From Ammoniphilus sp. YIM 78166 (lineage in GTDB: Bacteria; Bacillota; Bacilli; Aneurinibacillales; RAOX-1), in NCBI RefSeq assembly GCF_004522215.1, contig NZ_SDLR01000003.1, forward strand, positions 953,246 through 1,017,245: a stretch of 64,000 nt of DNA, in the 5' to 3' direction. The notes under the pieces are model-generated. The model ran no database searches. It was not told the origin of the DNA and was given only the letters and a program-made list of their open reading frames with translations. How positions within the stretch are numbered: position 1 is the first letter of the stretch; every line of letters starts with the position of its first letter. Of this stretch, positions 16,943 to 26,119 are shown in pieces. The translations under genes were made by a program, and so were the position numbers.

Positions 16943-19900
16943 TTATGCAGCCATTTGTACATTTGGATGTTGCATCGATTTTTTTGTATCCATTAGATTA
17001 AGCAAAGGTTTAGACAAGAAGCTAACCGATGCTCCCGCGAGGAGAACTTGCCCCATCTGTATGAGCCCTAATGGCGCCGTATGGAAAATTTGCGCTAGCG
17101 ATGGAACATAGATCACCGATAATAAAGCTAACCAGGATATACCTAGCGCTCCCATTAAAAACTTATCTTTAATCCAGTGAGAGAACCTTTGTCCGTTTTC
17201 TTGTCGCCAAGAGAAGGTCTGCATCAGCTGCCCTGCTACTAGGGAAGCAAAAGCCATGGTGCGCGCCACGGGTAGTGTTGCCCCCATTCGCAGAGAAGTC
17301 GCAAATAGACCTAGTGACGTTAACCCTAAAATCGTTCCGCGAAGAGCCACCTTTTTATAAAGCTTGGAGTCGACAATTTCTTGGCGCTCTGTAACTAGAT
17401 CCTTATTCCCCGGATTCACCGCCAGGACGGAAGCAGGCAACGCATCTGTAAGTAAATTCATAAGTAAAATTTGAACAGGCACAAGCGGAATAGGCATACC
17501 CAATAGAACAGCTGTACTCGAAACGAGGATCTCAGCTAGGTTTCCAGTCAGCAAGCAACCAATAGCTTTTCGGATATTACTGATGATGGTTCTACCTTCC
17601 TTAACCCCGTCTACGATGGAACCGAAGTGATCTTCCTTTAGCACCATGTCCGCTGTTTGCTTTGTGACGTCCGTACCTGTTTTACCCATCGCAATTCCGA
17701 CATCTGCCTGCTTGATCGCCGGTGCGTCATTTACCCCATCTCCGGTCATCGCGACTACATATCCTAGCTTTTGATAGGCCTTTACAATCTTGAGCTTATG
17801 CTCTGGGGACACACGAGCAAAAATCGAGGCTTCAACAACGATGTTTTCGAGCTCATTTGGGTTTAACTGATTTAGCTCGCCACCCGTCATCACCCGATCC
17901 CCTTCCTGATACATGCCGAGCTGCTTAGCAATCGCCACCGCCGTAATGGGATGATCACCTGTAATCATCACAGGCTTCACTCCTAAGCGGTAGGCATCAG
18001 CGATCGCCTTTTTCACCTCGGATTTCGGTGGGTCGATCATCCCCACCATCCCGACATAGATTAGTCGTTCTTCTTGCGGTTCTTGTAACGATTCGTCTGG
18101 TTGAAGGCTTCGATAAGCAAAACCTAATACGCGAAGGGCTTGCGCAGCATATCGATTGTTTTGCTTTAGAATTTTTTCACGAATTTCATCTGTCAGTGCC
18201 AATACCTGTCCATCTTCTTGATAATGGGAACATCGTTTTAGCATCGCTTCCACTGAACCCTTGGAAAAGAGATAACAAGGATTTTCCTTTATTCCATCAT
18301 GACAGACGACACTCATGGAACCATGATAGGAATCAAAAGGGATCTCATGATGTCTGGTCCATTGCGACAACAGTAGATCCTGTATACCTGCCTTATAGCC
18401 CAGCGTGAGCAAAGCTCCTTCTGTTGGGTCCCCCTTGAGGCTCCATGCTTCTCTATCAAGCTGGCTGTTATTGCACAGCATGGCAATGTGGAGGAGTTTT
18501 TTGGCTTCCTCGTCCTGATGGATAGCTCGATTGCGCAGATTCTTTAACTCACCTCTTGGCTCATAGCCTTCCCCTGTCAAGGTCCATTCGTGCTGCGTAG
18601 TTTGCAGCTTGGTTACTGTCATTTCATTTTTTGTTAAGGTGCCTGTTTTATCTGAACAAATCACATTCACTCGGCCAAGTGTTTCTAGGGAAGACAGCTT
18701 TCTTACCACAGCATTTCGTTTAGACATACGGACAATTCCTGCGCTTAGAGCAATGGTTATCGTAACTGGCAATCCCTCGGGTATAGCGGAAGCCACTAGT
18801 GCTACCGAGGTTGGAACCATCTGCAATAGGCTATTTCCGCGCAACAAGCCCACAGCGAAGACTATTCCGCCAGCGATAATAGCCCCTCGCACAAAAGTTT
18901 TGCTAATCGACGTCACGGTTTCTTGTAAAGGAGTCGTTTCCTTTTCATTGTCTTTTAGTAAGCTTGTAAGATGTCCGATTTCCGTATACATCCCCGTCTC
19001 AACCACAACGGCCGTGGCTTTCCCTCGGGTCACATTAGTCCCCATAAAAAGCATATTACTCCGTTCAGCTAAAGCCTTTTCTTTTGGCAGCTTTTCTGCC
19101 TTCTTTTGGGTTGCAATAGACTCTCCCGTTAACGGGGCTTCATTTACTTCAAGACTCCAATCCGACAAAATCCGCAGATCTGCAGGGACCTGATCTCCTG
19201 CTTCCAGTTGGACGATATCCCCTGGAACGAGATCAAGGGCAGAGATCTCCTGAATTTCTCCTTCGCGTAGGACCCTGCATCTTGGAGGCTGATAGCGGTT
19301 TAGTGCTTCCACCATCTTTTCCGCTTTGCTTTCCTGCGTCGTACTAATAAATGCATTAACCAGGAGAACAGCCATCATTGCTGCTCCATCAAACACATCC
19401 CCAGCTAATATAGAGACAACTGCTGTACCTAAAAGGATCACAGTAGTAAACTCGGTAAATTGTTTGGCGAAAGAAAGATACCACGGAGTCTTCTCGGCTG
19501 GAACTAAACGATTCGCACCGATTCGATTTCGCAGGCTTTGAACGGTTTGGTTGTTTATGCCTTTGTTTATATCGGTATTTAAAAACTGCAATAGCTCGGT
19601 TTGTGGCATACAATGCCATTCATTCGGCTTGGTTTCTCTTTTGATGGTTTCATTCGGCACTTCTTGTCGAAGTCTCGAGGACTTAGATAGTAATAGAAGC
19701 TTTAGGGCATCAGCTAACAGGTTCACTATAGGCGCAGTTAACCGTCCGGAAAGGGCGAGCCCTGTCCCTAGAATATTCCACAACATGGTCCAGACTCGAT
19801 GCTGGGTGATCATATTACGAATACCTTTTGTGCTCTGTATTAGGGATGGGAGCTGGGCAAGATGCTGTCTTGATAGGCTTGGCTCATCTCGGTAGTTCGT

Positions 19901-21451
19901 ATAGTTGAGCTCCTCTTCATTGATCACCAGCAAGTAGGAGACACCTTGTCTTTTCAAGAGTTGTAGATGGCTTTCAGTAATGATGGCTTTTTTAATCCCC
20001 ATAGAGTCCCTAAGATAGCCAATCTGCAGCTGTGGATTGGCTTCCTGTAGTAGCTTAATTACAGAAAAATTGCTGCTCGGCAGTGGCTCTGATTCATCAA
20101 CGAGTAGTCCGATGCATTCTTCCTGCAGCCCTACATAGTAAACGTTTTTCCCTTTTCTTTGCCATCGTTTGGCTTCAAGTTCGTATTGCTCGCAACAAAC
20201 ACGATGGCGGGTCATTAAGCTTTTGGCCCCTAGATACACAGCGTGGCCATTGAGCTTACCTCTGATTCCATCTTCCTCCTGCTTGACCTCAAATGCGGTC
20301 CTTTTAGTCTTCCCTGTAGCCAGAAAAGCTTTTTCAATTTCGTGTTTGCAAGGATGGTTCATCTTGTCCGCTAAGCTCCTTGCAACGCACCAGACTTCTT
20401 CCTCTTTGGTACTGATGCAGCGGAGCTTAGGCACTGATCTTTCGTATACATAAGATGTATCTGCTAGCACGAGATACTCCAGCTCGGATATTCGGCAAAG
20501 AGAGCTGTTCTTAGGAAGCATTTGACCCTTTTTCTGGGCGAGATGTTCGGCTTGTTTCCAGGCATATTCCTCCGATGCAAGGCTTGGCCTAGGATTAGCT
20601 GCTAGAAGGATCCCTAAACTCAGCCATGGGTTTCTAGTAGTTAACCAGCTGATTCCCGCTAGCCCGAATCCCCATGTGGTTGCACGAGCGGCATAGGTCT
20701 TTGTTTCCTTCGTCAGATAAAGGGATGGATCTAGATTATCTTCATGATTTTTCTTTTTTTGCCAATGCAGATATTGGATCAAGGATGCGGCACCCAGAGC
20801 CAATAAATTCTCGCGAAGCAGAGCTAAAGCGACAGCCGCTGTTCCTAAAACAAGATCGGAATTCACTATTTTTTCTTTCGTTAAACGTTCAAATCCTTGT
20901 TTAAGCATGGGATATCCTGATAATACCGCTAAACCAGCCGAAGCGTGAAATAACCCTGGACTTCTAGCCATGGCTGTTTTTCCGATAGTCATTTGTTTGA
21001 AGCCCAGGGCACCTAACCCTATTACCGAAGCGAGGAGTAATGCGGGGGGCTGCTCTCGGGAAACGGAAGATTCGGACACTACAGCTTGAAAAGAACTAGG
21101 GATGGATTGAGCATCTGCAGCAGAAGAGATCTCTTCGACTCCCGCGGCCACAAGCGGTTCCACCTCTTCGTCTCTAGGCTGTGCTAGGTCAGGATGTGAT
21201 TTAGTAAAGATTTGTTCTTCTATTCTTCGTAACCAACCGCATAGTTTCTCAACTGAAAGCTGAGCTGGCTCATATGTAACTAATAAACGACCTGAATAGG
21301 AGCATGCTTTAGCTTCATGAATGCCCTTAACCTGCAATATGCTTTCTACTTGACGACAAAGCGAGGAATTTCCTTTTATTCCATACAATTCACACCTTAA
21401 TCTTCCAGGAATTGAACGTATCACTCGCTGCTTAAAAAACAGCTCCTTCAA
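16943..21451 (-). CDS. Giant tandem P-type cation ATPase (CtpH/CtpI-like), front half degenerate
   Basis: 1502 residues, about 1.6 times a normal P-type ATPase. An HMA-like domain (about 1-80) precedes hydrophobic segments (about 140-280). A degenerate ATPase half follows, where LVLADTSYVYE at about 327-337 stands in place of the DKTGT loop. From about 610 a complete P2-type pump follows: LTGES (about 775), PEGLP in helix 4 (about 891), the phosphorylated Asp934 in ICSDKTGTLT, MITGDHP and TGDGVNDAPAIKQ, and C-terminal helices. Mycobacterial CtpH and CtpI (about 1500-1600 residues) have this plan. The start is TTG at 21451 after GGTGGTGA. The ion (Ca2+, Mg2+ or another) is not readable. Confidence 0.9.
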   Translation of the reverse strand: MKELFFKQRVIRSIPGRLRCELYGIKGNSSLCRQVESILQVKGIHEAKACSYSGRLLVTYEPAQLSVEKLCGWLRRIEEQIFTKSHPDLAQPRDEEVEPLVAAGVEEISSAADAQSIPSSFQAVVSESSVSREQPPALLLASVIGLGALGFKQMTIGKTAMARSPGLFHASAGLAVLSGYPMLKQGFERLTKEKIVNSDLVLGTAAVALALLRENLLALGAASLIQYLHWQKKKNHEDNLDPSLYLTKETKTYAARATTWGFGLAGISWLTTRNPWLSLGILLAANPRPSLASEEYAWKQAEHLAQKKGQMLPKNSSLCRISELEYLVLADTSYVYERSVPKLRCISTKEEEVWCVARSLADKMNHPCKHEIEKAFLATGKTKRTAFEVKQEEDGIRGKLNGHAVYLGAKSLMTRHRVCCEQYELEAKRWQRKGKNVYYVGLQEECIGLLVDESEPLPSSNFSVIKLLQEANPQLQIGYLRDSMGIKKAIITESHLQLLKRQGVSYLLVINEEELNYTNYRDEPSLSRQHLAQLPSLIQSTKGIRNMITQHRVWTMLWNILGTGLALSGRLTAPIVNLLADALKLLLLSKSSRLRQEVPNETIKRETKPNEWHCMPQTELLQFLNTDINKGINNQTVQSLRNRIGANRLVPAEKTPWYLSFAKQFTEFTTVILLGTAVVSILAGDVFDGAAMMAVLLVNAFISTTQESKAEKMVEALNRYQPPRCRVLREGEIQEISALDLVPGDIVQLEAGDQVPADLRILSDWSLEVNEAPLTGESIATQKKAEKLPKEKALAERSNMLFMGTNVTRGKATAVVVETGMYTEIGHLTSLLKDNEKETTPLQETVTSISKTFVRGAIIAGGIVFAVGLLRGNSLLQMVPTSVALVASAIPEGLPVTITIALSAGIVRMSKRNAVVRKLSSLETLGRVNVICSDKTGTLTKNEMTVTKLQTTQHEWTLTGEGYEPRGELKNLRNRAIHQDEEAKKLLHIAMLCNNSQLDREAWSLKGDPTEGALLTLGYKAGIQDLLLSQWTRHHEIPFDSYHGSMSVVCHDGIKENPCYLFSKGSVEAMLKRCSHYQEDGQVLALTDEIREKILKQNNRYAAQALRVLGFAYRSLQPDESLQEPQEERLIYVGMVGMIDPPKSEVKKAIADAYRLGVKPVMITGDHPITAVAIAKQLGMYQEGDRVMTGGELNQLNPNELENIVVEASIFARVSPEHKLKIVKAYQKLGYVVAMTGDGVNDAPAIKQADVGIAMGKTGTDVTKQTADMVLKEDHFGSIVDGVKEGRTIISNIRKAIGCLLTGNLAEILVSSTAVLLGMPIPLVPVQILLMNLLTDALPASVLAVNPGNKDLVTERQEIVDSKLYKKVALRGTILGLTSLGLFATSLRMGATLPVARTMAFASLVAGQLMQTFSWRQENGQRFSHWIKDKFLMGALGISWLALLSVIYVPSLAQIFHTAPLGLIQMGQVLLAGASVSFLSKPLLNLMDTKKSMQHPNVQMAA

Positions 21452-21592
21452 GCTTTATCACCACCGCTTTAATAATGAGTTGTTGAATAGTGTTAACAAG
21501 AGTCTCGCTAGCTATGTATTCCTTTGAAGTATATTTAAGGGCAGCTTGGGAAAGGTATAACATAACCAATAAGCATATTGGAGGAAACGGAC

Positions 21593-21949
21593 ATGTTAAA
21601 TAAACTCTTACCCAAAACACCGCTAGGTCTTGCAATCACAGCTGTTACTGTCGTGCTTTCGGTCTCCCCCGAAGCTCGAAAATTCACCAGAAAAATGGCG
21701 GTAAAAGGAATTGGAGCTGTTATGGGAGCGGCAGAAGGAATAAAGGACTTAACTGCTGGGGCTAGAGAACAGATGTCGGGGCTTATATCAGAAGCTAGGT
21801 CTCAGCAAAATGAAGACATCCCTCCACTTACCTTTGATATGGAACTGGAACCTGAAACGATTTTTGAATCAGAATCTGCTCTTCCATTCAATGTAATGAG
21901 TGATCAAGAGCTTCAAGAACGAATACAAAATTCTACAACGCATCACTAA
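21593..21949 (+). CDS. Small DUF5132-like protein divergent from the ATPase
   Basis: A 118-residue protein. MLNKLLPKTPLGLAITAVTV opens with one hydrophobic helix. Then come an Ala/Gly-rich helix (GIGAVMGAAEGIKDLTAGA), EQMSGLISEARSQQNED, and an acidic tail. The architecture parallels the 82-residue protein at the far end of the ATPase gene, suggesting a duplicated satellite family. GGAGGA at 21580 precedes the ATG; the frame extends to a TTG inside the ribosome site, which is rejected. It is divergent from the ATPase, so the 141 bp between them should hold both promoters. Confidence 0.72.
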   Translation: MLNKLLPKTPLGLAITAVTVVLSVSPEARKFTRKMAVKGIGAVMGAAEGIKDLTAGAREQMSGLISEARSQQNEDIPPLTFDMELEPETIFESESALPFNVMSDQELQERIQNSTTHH

Positions 21950-21954
21950 GTAAG

Positions 21955-21982
21955 TCCCCTGGTCTAACTTTAGGCTAGGGGA
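21955..21982 (+). terminator. Hairpin after the 118-residue gene
   Basis: A 12-bp stem with two G-U pairs (TCCCCTGGTCTA with TAGGCTAGGGGA) around four bases starts 5 bp after the stop. The T content downstream is modest, so termination strength is uncertain. Confidence 0.65.
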
Positions 21983-22455
21983 AAGAATTTACACTTTATT
22001 TTCATAAACATCTTTTTTAAATATATCTTTTTTAACCAGTGCTATAACTATATTTATGCCTGACTTTATTCAATTTCTTACCAAATGAAAACAAGAAAGT
22101 ACTCCTTATTATCCTAATAAAAACAAGTAAGTGTTTCTTAAAATAGTATAAAACCAAGTGAATTTTGATGTGCAAAAGGGAATGTATATTCAACCCTTTT
22201 TGCTCACATTATAGGAACCTTATCCCTGCTATTCAAACAATCCTCACCTATCTTCTTGTTTTAATATACTAGCTGGCTAACAGTCTGCAAAAATGACTCA
22301 TCTCTTATCCCCATTATTCTACCTGTTCTTCCCATTCACGCATTGTTTCTTGTTTCTATATATAATAGAGCCAAAAAAAGTATGGTGCTGCATGATTATG
22401 TAATCTAACCCCAAAAGAGGAACTTTCCTTGTGCATCCCAATCACAACACGAATA
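21983..22455. other. AT-rich gene-free gap
   Basis: About 470 bp of AT-rich DNA between the ATPase satellite gene and the plasmid-like module. I see no gene, repeat or RNA that I can support. It may mark the left border of the module. Confidence 0.5.
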
Positions 22456-22488
22456 GCCCTCTTTTTTGTTTTTCAAAAAAAAGAGAGC
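22456..22488 (-). terminator. Terminator of the 497-residue protein gene
   Basis: On the minus strand GCTCTCTTTTTTT and AAAAAAGAGGGC pair around a short loop directly after the stop codon. The stem is AT-rich; the call is moderate. Confidence 0.6.
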
Positions 22489-22489
22489 A

Positions 22490-23983
22490 TTAGGATTGCA
22501 ATAAGAAGTTTTCAAGTTTAAAGGAAATAGGTAATCTAGGAACCGGGTTAGCGTACGGAAGCTTCTCCAGCTGCTCCAGAGCAAATTCTAAGATTTCCTC
22601 TTTGCGATAGTAGTTAAGCTGAAGCTGAGCATGAACCCACTTTTCCAAATTCCCAAATGATGTAGGTTCGCGTTGCTCTTGCTGAGCTTTTTTCCGAATA
22701 AGGGCATACTCCATCCAATGATTTAATGAATCTTCAACGGTATAAGCTTCTAACGGGTGAACAGCAGAGTCGAAAGATTCTTTGAGGGCCTGATATCCCC
22801 GTTGACAAGCCTCTCTTATTGTCCTAAGTGGAAGATGACTAATACTGTTAATAAACTCTTGTAAACGGCTCGTTCGTTCGTGTTTAGGCGTATGTAAAGT
22901 GATAAGAGGTTGGATCCCCGTTTTCTCTGTGATTTGGAGTATACTTGCTTCGGTCTTACTTATTCTCTTCTCCCTGATGAATCCGGCTAGATCCATAGGC
23001 AATGACTTGTAGGTTTGGAAGTAGAGAACAAGCTGATCCAGTAGATAGAGAATGACGGAACGAGAAAGTTTTCTTAGAGATCTGACTAACAAATAAGCGT
23101 ACTGTCCTTTGTTGTAGTCTAGAATCTCCCCTGCTCTACGATCCAATAATTCCTTCTGTACCCAACTAAACAGCCTAGGATAGACTTTTCGAGCTGCCAG
23201 CGGCTCATGGTACTTCTTTCCCTTTGCAGCTTTTAAGAAAAAATGCGAATTCAAAGAGTACATCGCGACATAGGAACCTTTACCTTTACGTTCTAATTTT
23301 CCAAGGCCAAAAAGTGGTTTTCCATCCATTATGGGGTAAAGGGTGAGATCGGTAAGAACCTTGTCGACTTGATGGCGTTGATTTTTATGAGTCAAGGCAA
23401 AAAGACCGGGAAAATCCTCCCTGTCCTTTGTAAGAGAATGGTATAGCGTGTACCCTTTCTCTCTTTGCTGGGCAACGGCAGCGTAGAATAGTTTTTTGTG
23501 CGATAGGGGAAGCGAAGTAAAGGCAGCGCAAAAAACCACGGGATGAAGGATGACATAGCGAAGAATCCTTCCTTTTTCCGCGTCCCAGAAGTAGTTGATC
23601 TGATAATTATAAAGTCCCTCTGATTCTTCCACCTGAATTAATCCATGCAGCTTGAATTTTTCAAGCGACTCATAGAATTGGGAAGATGAGATGGGGTTTT
23701 CGTATAACTCAACTAGCTTTTGATAGATCATGTGAGGTGTGATATTCCAAATTCGTCCCTGAGTATTGCACACGACAAAAAGAACCGTCGCCACTGTTAA
23801 ATCAGCATGGGTGAGATGATTTAGCTGGCGGGGACGACTCTCCTTATTCATCCTGTAGGTCTCTTCTTTACGGTTAAAATTTGATTCAATATCAAATAAA
23901 GCCTTTAGGAAGTTAAATGTGATAGCAACAGGCTGAGTATCGGTATAGTGGGTTTTGGCTTTTTGATTATTTAATATGATCAT
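22490..23983 (-). CDS. Unrecognised 497-residue protein of the plasmid-like module
   Basis: I do not recognise a family. Near the N-terminus, LTHADLTVATVLFVVCNTQG through SSQFYESLEKFKLHGLIQVE reads like a winged-helix DNA-binding region. The rest is helical and rich in basic and aromatic residues, without catalytic motifs. The ATG at 23983 is chosen because TTGGGGGTGAATCC precedes it; the frame opens further to a GTG at 24061 with no ribosome site. It lies downstream of the Rep-like gene on the same strand, separated by the iterons and a structured element. Replication, copy control or host-range functions are possible; none is shown. Confidence 0.7.
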   Translation of the reverse strand: MIILNNQKAKTHYTDTQPVAITFNFLKALFDIESNFNRKEETYRMNKESRPRQLNHLTHADLTVATVLFVVCNTQGRIWNITPHMIYQKLVELYENPISSSQFYESLEKFKLHGLIQVEESEGLYNYQINYFWDAEKGRILRYVILHPVVFCAAFTSLPLSHKKLFYAAVAQQREKGYTLYHSLTKDREDFPGLFALTHKNQRHQVDKVLTDLTLYPIMDGKPLFGLGKLERKGKGSYVAMYSLNSHFFLKAAKGKKYHEPLAARKVYPRLFSWVQKELLDRRAGEILDYNKGQYAYLLVRSLRKLSRSVILYLLDQLVLYFQTYKSLPMDLAGFIREKRISKTEASILQITEKTGIQPLITLHTPKHERTSRLQEFINSISHLPLRTIREACQRGYQALKESFDSAVHPLEAYTVEDSLNHWMEYALIRKKAQQEQREPTSFGNLEKWVHAQLQLNYYRKEEILEFALEQLEKLPYANPVPRLPISFKLENFLLQS

Positions 23984-24109
23984 CCTTGGATTCACCCCCA
24001 ATCTATTGAAACTTGTTGAGTTTGTTTGTATAATTTCTATAAAAGGCAATAGGAAAGACACCTTTTTTATGCTTATTTTTAAAAAGGATGGAAAGGTGTT
24101 TTGAATTTG

Positions 24110-24232
24110 AATGTACTAGGGTGAGATCGGTTTGGTTGGTAGCCGGTGATCTCATCTCAAGCTCGAGGAAGGAGTGGTGGTACACTCTTTCTTCTTGTAA
24201 GCTCCCACTGTGGTAAGTGGGGGCTTTTTTCT
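24110..24232 (+). ncRNA. Three-hairpin structured element ending in a terminator
   Basis: Three successive stems on the plus strand: TGAGATC/GATCTCA (24122-24128 with 24148-24154), AAGGAGTG/CACTCTTT (24169-24176 with 24183-24190), and AGCTCCCAC/GTGGGGGCT (24200-24208 with 24217-24225) followed by TTTTTT. It is antisense to the leader of the 497-residue gene and abuts the iterons, so a copy-control RNA is one reading. The last stem also resembles right-end hairpins of IS200/IS605-type elements, so a transposon remnant is the other. No promoter is assigned. Confidence 0.5.
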
Positions 24233-24273
24233 TTTCTAGTCTACATCATACGTTTCTCTTCTATGGATTTCCA

Positions 24274-24742
24274 TAGTGTACCTTAGCGTACAGTTCATTC
24301 GGAATTAGCCTTAATTAGTGTACTTCCACGTACGCTTTCTAAATAAATTTTCCCTAACCTGAGTAAGCTCATTAGTGTACTTCCACGTACAAAAACTTGC
24401 TAGAAGAATAAGGAGATTCTAGTGTACTTTCACGTACGTTTTTTACAAAATGTTTATTAGTAAACTAGAAAAAGTGGTGTACTTTGACGTACCTTTTCAT
24501 CTGAAAATGATGTCGTATTTTGATGAATCCTCTGGTCCGCTGTTATAAATGAAAACAAATCACTAGTGTACTTCCACGTACGCCCAAAGAGCACAACTTG
24601 ATGATGGGTTAGTGTACCTTCACGTACGAATGAGATCAACTTCACTCTCCTATACAGATTAAGCATTAGTGTACTTTAACGTACGGTTCAATTTTTACCT
24701 ATTAGTGTACCTTGACGTACAGTTAGTGTACTTTCACGTACA
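24274..24742 (+). repeat. Iteron array: ten 19-bp direct repeats (candidate replication origin)
   Basis: Ten copies of TAGTGTACTTYCACGTACG, all in one orientation, start at 24274, 24316, 24373, 24420, 24475, 24564, 24610, 24667, 24703 and 24724. Start-to-start spacings are 21 to 89 bp. A decayed copy may sit near 24509. Every copy keeps two GTAC blocks six bases apart. The array lies 3-prime of the Rep-like gene and the DNA between units is AT-rich, as in iteron plasmid origins. Binding by that Rep protein is inference. Confidence 0.88.
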
Positions 24743-24766
24743 AAAAAAATTTTTGAGTCACAAAAA

Positions 24767-24792
24767 AAACACAACCCGCTTGGGTTGTGTTT
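24767..24792 (-). terminator. Terminator of the Rep-like gene
   Basis: AAACACAACCC pairs with GGGTTGTGTTT, and on the minus strand eight T follow. It overlaps the stop codon of the Rep-like gene and separates it from the iterons. Confidence 0.92.
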
Positions 24793-25978
24793 AAGAAGAT
24801 TTAGTAGTAATTTGTTTCAGGTTGCCACTCATAAGGTCATTAAACCATTTGGAGGGATAGAGACGGATCGAGTCTGCTTTTCTCCCTTCGCCCGCAAGCT
24901 TATAATCCGAGATGATTTCAAGCGACTTCAAGTCTTCACAAGCCTTCTTAATCGTGGCCTTATTCTTTCTTTCTATATCCGTGAGATGCAAGTGATGATA
25001 CAAAGTTTCTAATGGGATCTCGAAAAAGCTATCCCCGTGGTAGAATTTGCTTTGCTCCTCGGGGGTCATCCCTTTTAATGCACTTAGCGTTATATATAGA
25101 CCCTTGGATGAATCAAGCTTAAGCTCATCTAGAATAGCGAGACTGACGAGTGAATAGTATCCCTCATTGAGCGATTGCAGGATGTAAGGCGAGAATTGAA
25201 ACTGATATTCACGTGAGCGGATCTTGCCATCCTCTTGCTCATTTTCAATTAGATTTCTGGCTGTGACTAAATAGAAGCTTTTCGTAATGATTGTTCTTCC
25301 TTTGGCCTTTTCATAATACTCCTTCAGTACTACTTCAGTGCTTCGTAAGGTTTCTAACGAGTCCCTCACCATTTTATACTGCTTCCCGCCACCACGATCT
25401 AGATTCATACGCTGTAAAAGTTCATACTCATTAAAAGAAAACCATTCTTTTTTTCCTTGATCTTCCCATATGCCGAAAAGGGCGAAAAGGGTCTTGGCAT
25501 CAAACATGCTCAGGAACTTGCCTTTATGGTTTTCATATGTAAGCTGCTTCAACCCATTTTTATCAATAAGGACCTTATTTCCTTCTTCTACCTGTTTTCT
25601 TTTCCCGCCTATAAAGAATGGGGAATGAGTAAGCAGGTTCGTATCCACTCGGTTAATTTGCCTGTTTTTCTCGGCTCGAAGGTCCTTTACTTTGGTAATA
25701 ATTCTTCGAGAAAGCTCGTTGATTTTGAATTGTCGCTTATTAATGATCCCTGTACTATCCACTATGCTTCCCATCTTCTGGGCCAAGTAGACGATCGCTT
25801 CATCAAAATCTCTTGTTCCATAGGACTTGGTAGATTCTATATGTTTAGCTGCTTCATTTTCAAGATCTTCGTTGTTTGCAGATTCAAGAAGACTGCCTTC
25901 GACCTCTTGCAAGATTTTCTCGGCTAGTTCTTCAACCTTTGCTGTCAGTTTAAGAACGGATGATTTCACTCTTGTCAT
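24791..25978 (-). CDS. RepA-like replication initiator protein
   Basis: A 395-residue protein. The N-terminal 110 residues are charged and helical. From about 117, NRVDTNLLTHSPFFIGGKR begins a region resembling replication initiator protein A (RPA/TrfA-like double winged helix). It continues with DAKTLFALFGIWEDQGKKEWF and MVRDSLETLRSTEVVLKEYY, then a second basic winged-helix-like part near 340-390. GAGGAGTG lies six bases before the ATG. The ten iterons start just past its stop, which strongly supports an initiator role. No relaxase, partition gene or second Rep is in view. Family assignment is by pattern only; an uncharacterised DNA-binding protein is the alternative. Confidence 0.7.
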   Translation of the reverse strand: MTRVKSSVLKLTAKVEELAEKILQEVEGSLLESANNEDLENEAAKHIESTKSYGTRDFDEAIVYLAQKMGSIVDSTGIINKRQFKINELSRRIITKVKDLRAEKNRQINRVDTNLLTHSPFFIGGKRKQVEEGNKVLIDKNGLKQLTYENHKGKFLSMFDAKTLFALFGIWEDQGKKEWFSFNEYELLQRMNLDRGGGKQYKMVRDSLETLRSTEVVLKEYYEKAKGRTIITKSFYLVTARNLIENEQEDGKIRSREYQFQFSPYILQSLNEGYYSLVSLAILDELKLDSSKGLYITLSALKGMTPEEQSKFYHGDSFFEIPLETLYHHLHLTDIERKNKATIKKACEDLKSLEIISDYKLAGEGRKADSIRLYPSKWFNDLMSGNLKQITTKSS

Positions 25979-26119
25979 GTTTCACACTCCTCTGCCCTGT
26001 TTCATTTTCTTATATAGGGGAGGAAAATACAATAGTTAAAATAGATTATTGTATCATAGCAATTTCCTTTCATTCTCATAGAATATCCTATACTAGAATG
26101 AAGGGAGAACAAAAATAAC

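Noticed and set aside
24110..24232. Type I toxin gene in the structured element
   Set aside because: No hydrophobic short peptide with a ribosome site is encoded on either strand of the element.
24274..24742. CRISPR array
   Set aside because: The repeats are only 19 bp, spacing is irregular (21-89 bp), and no cas genes are nearby; an iteron array fits better.
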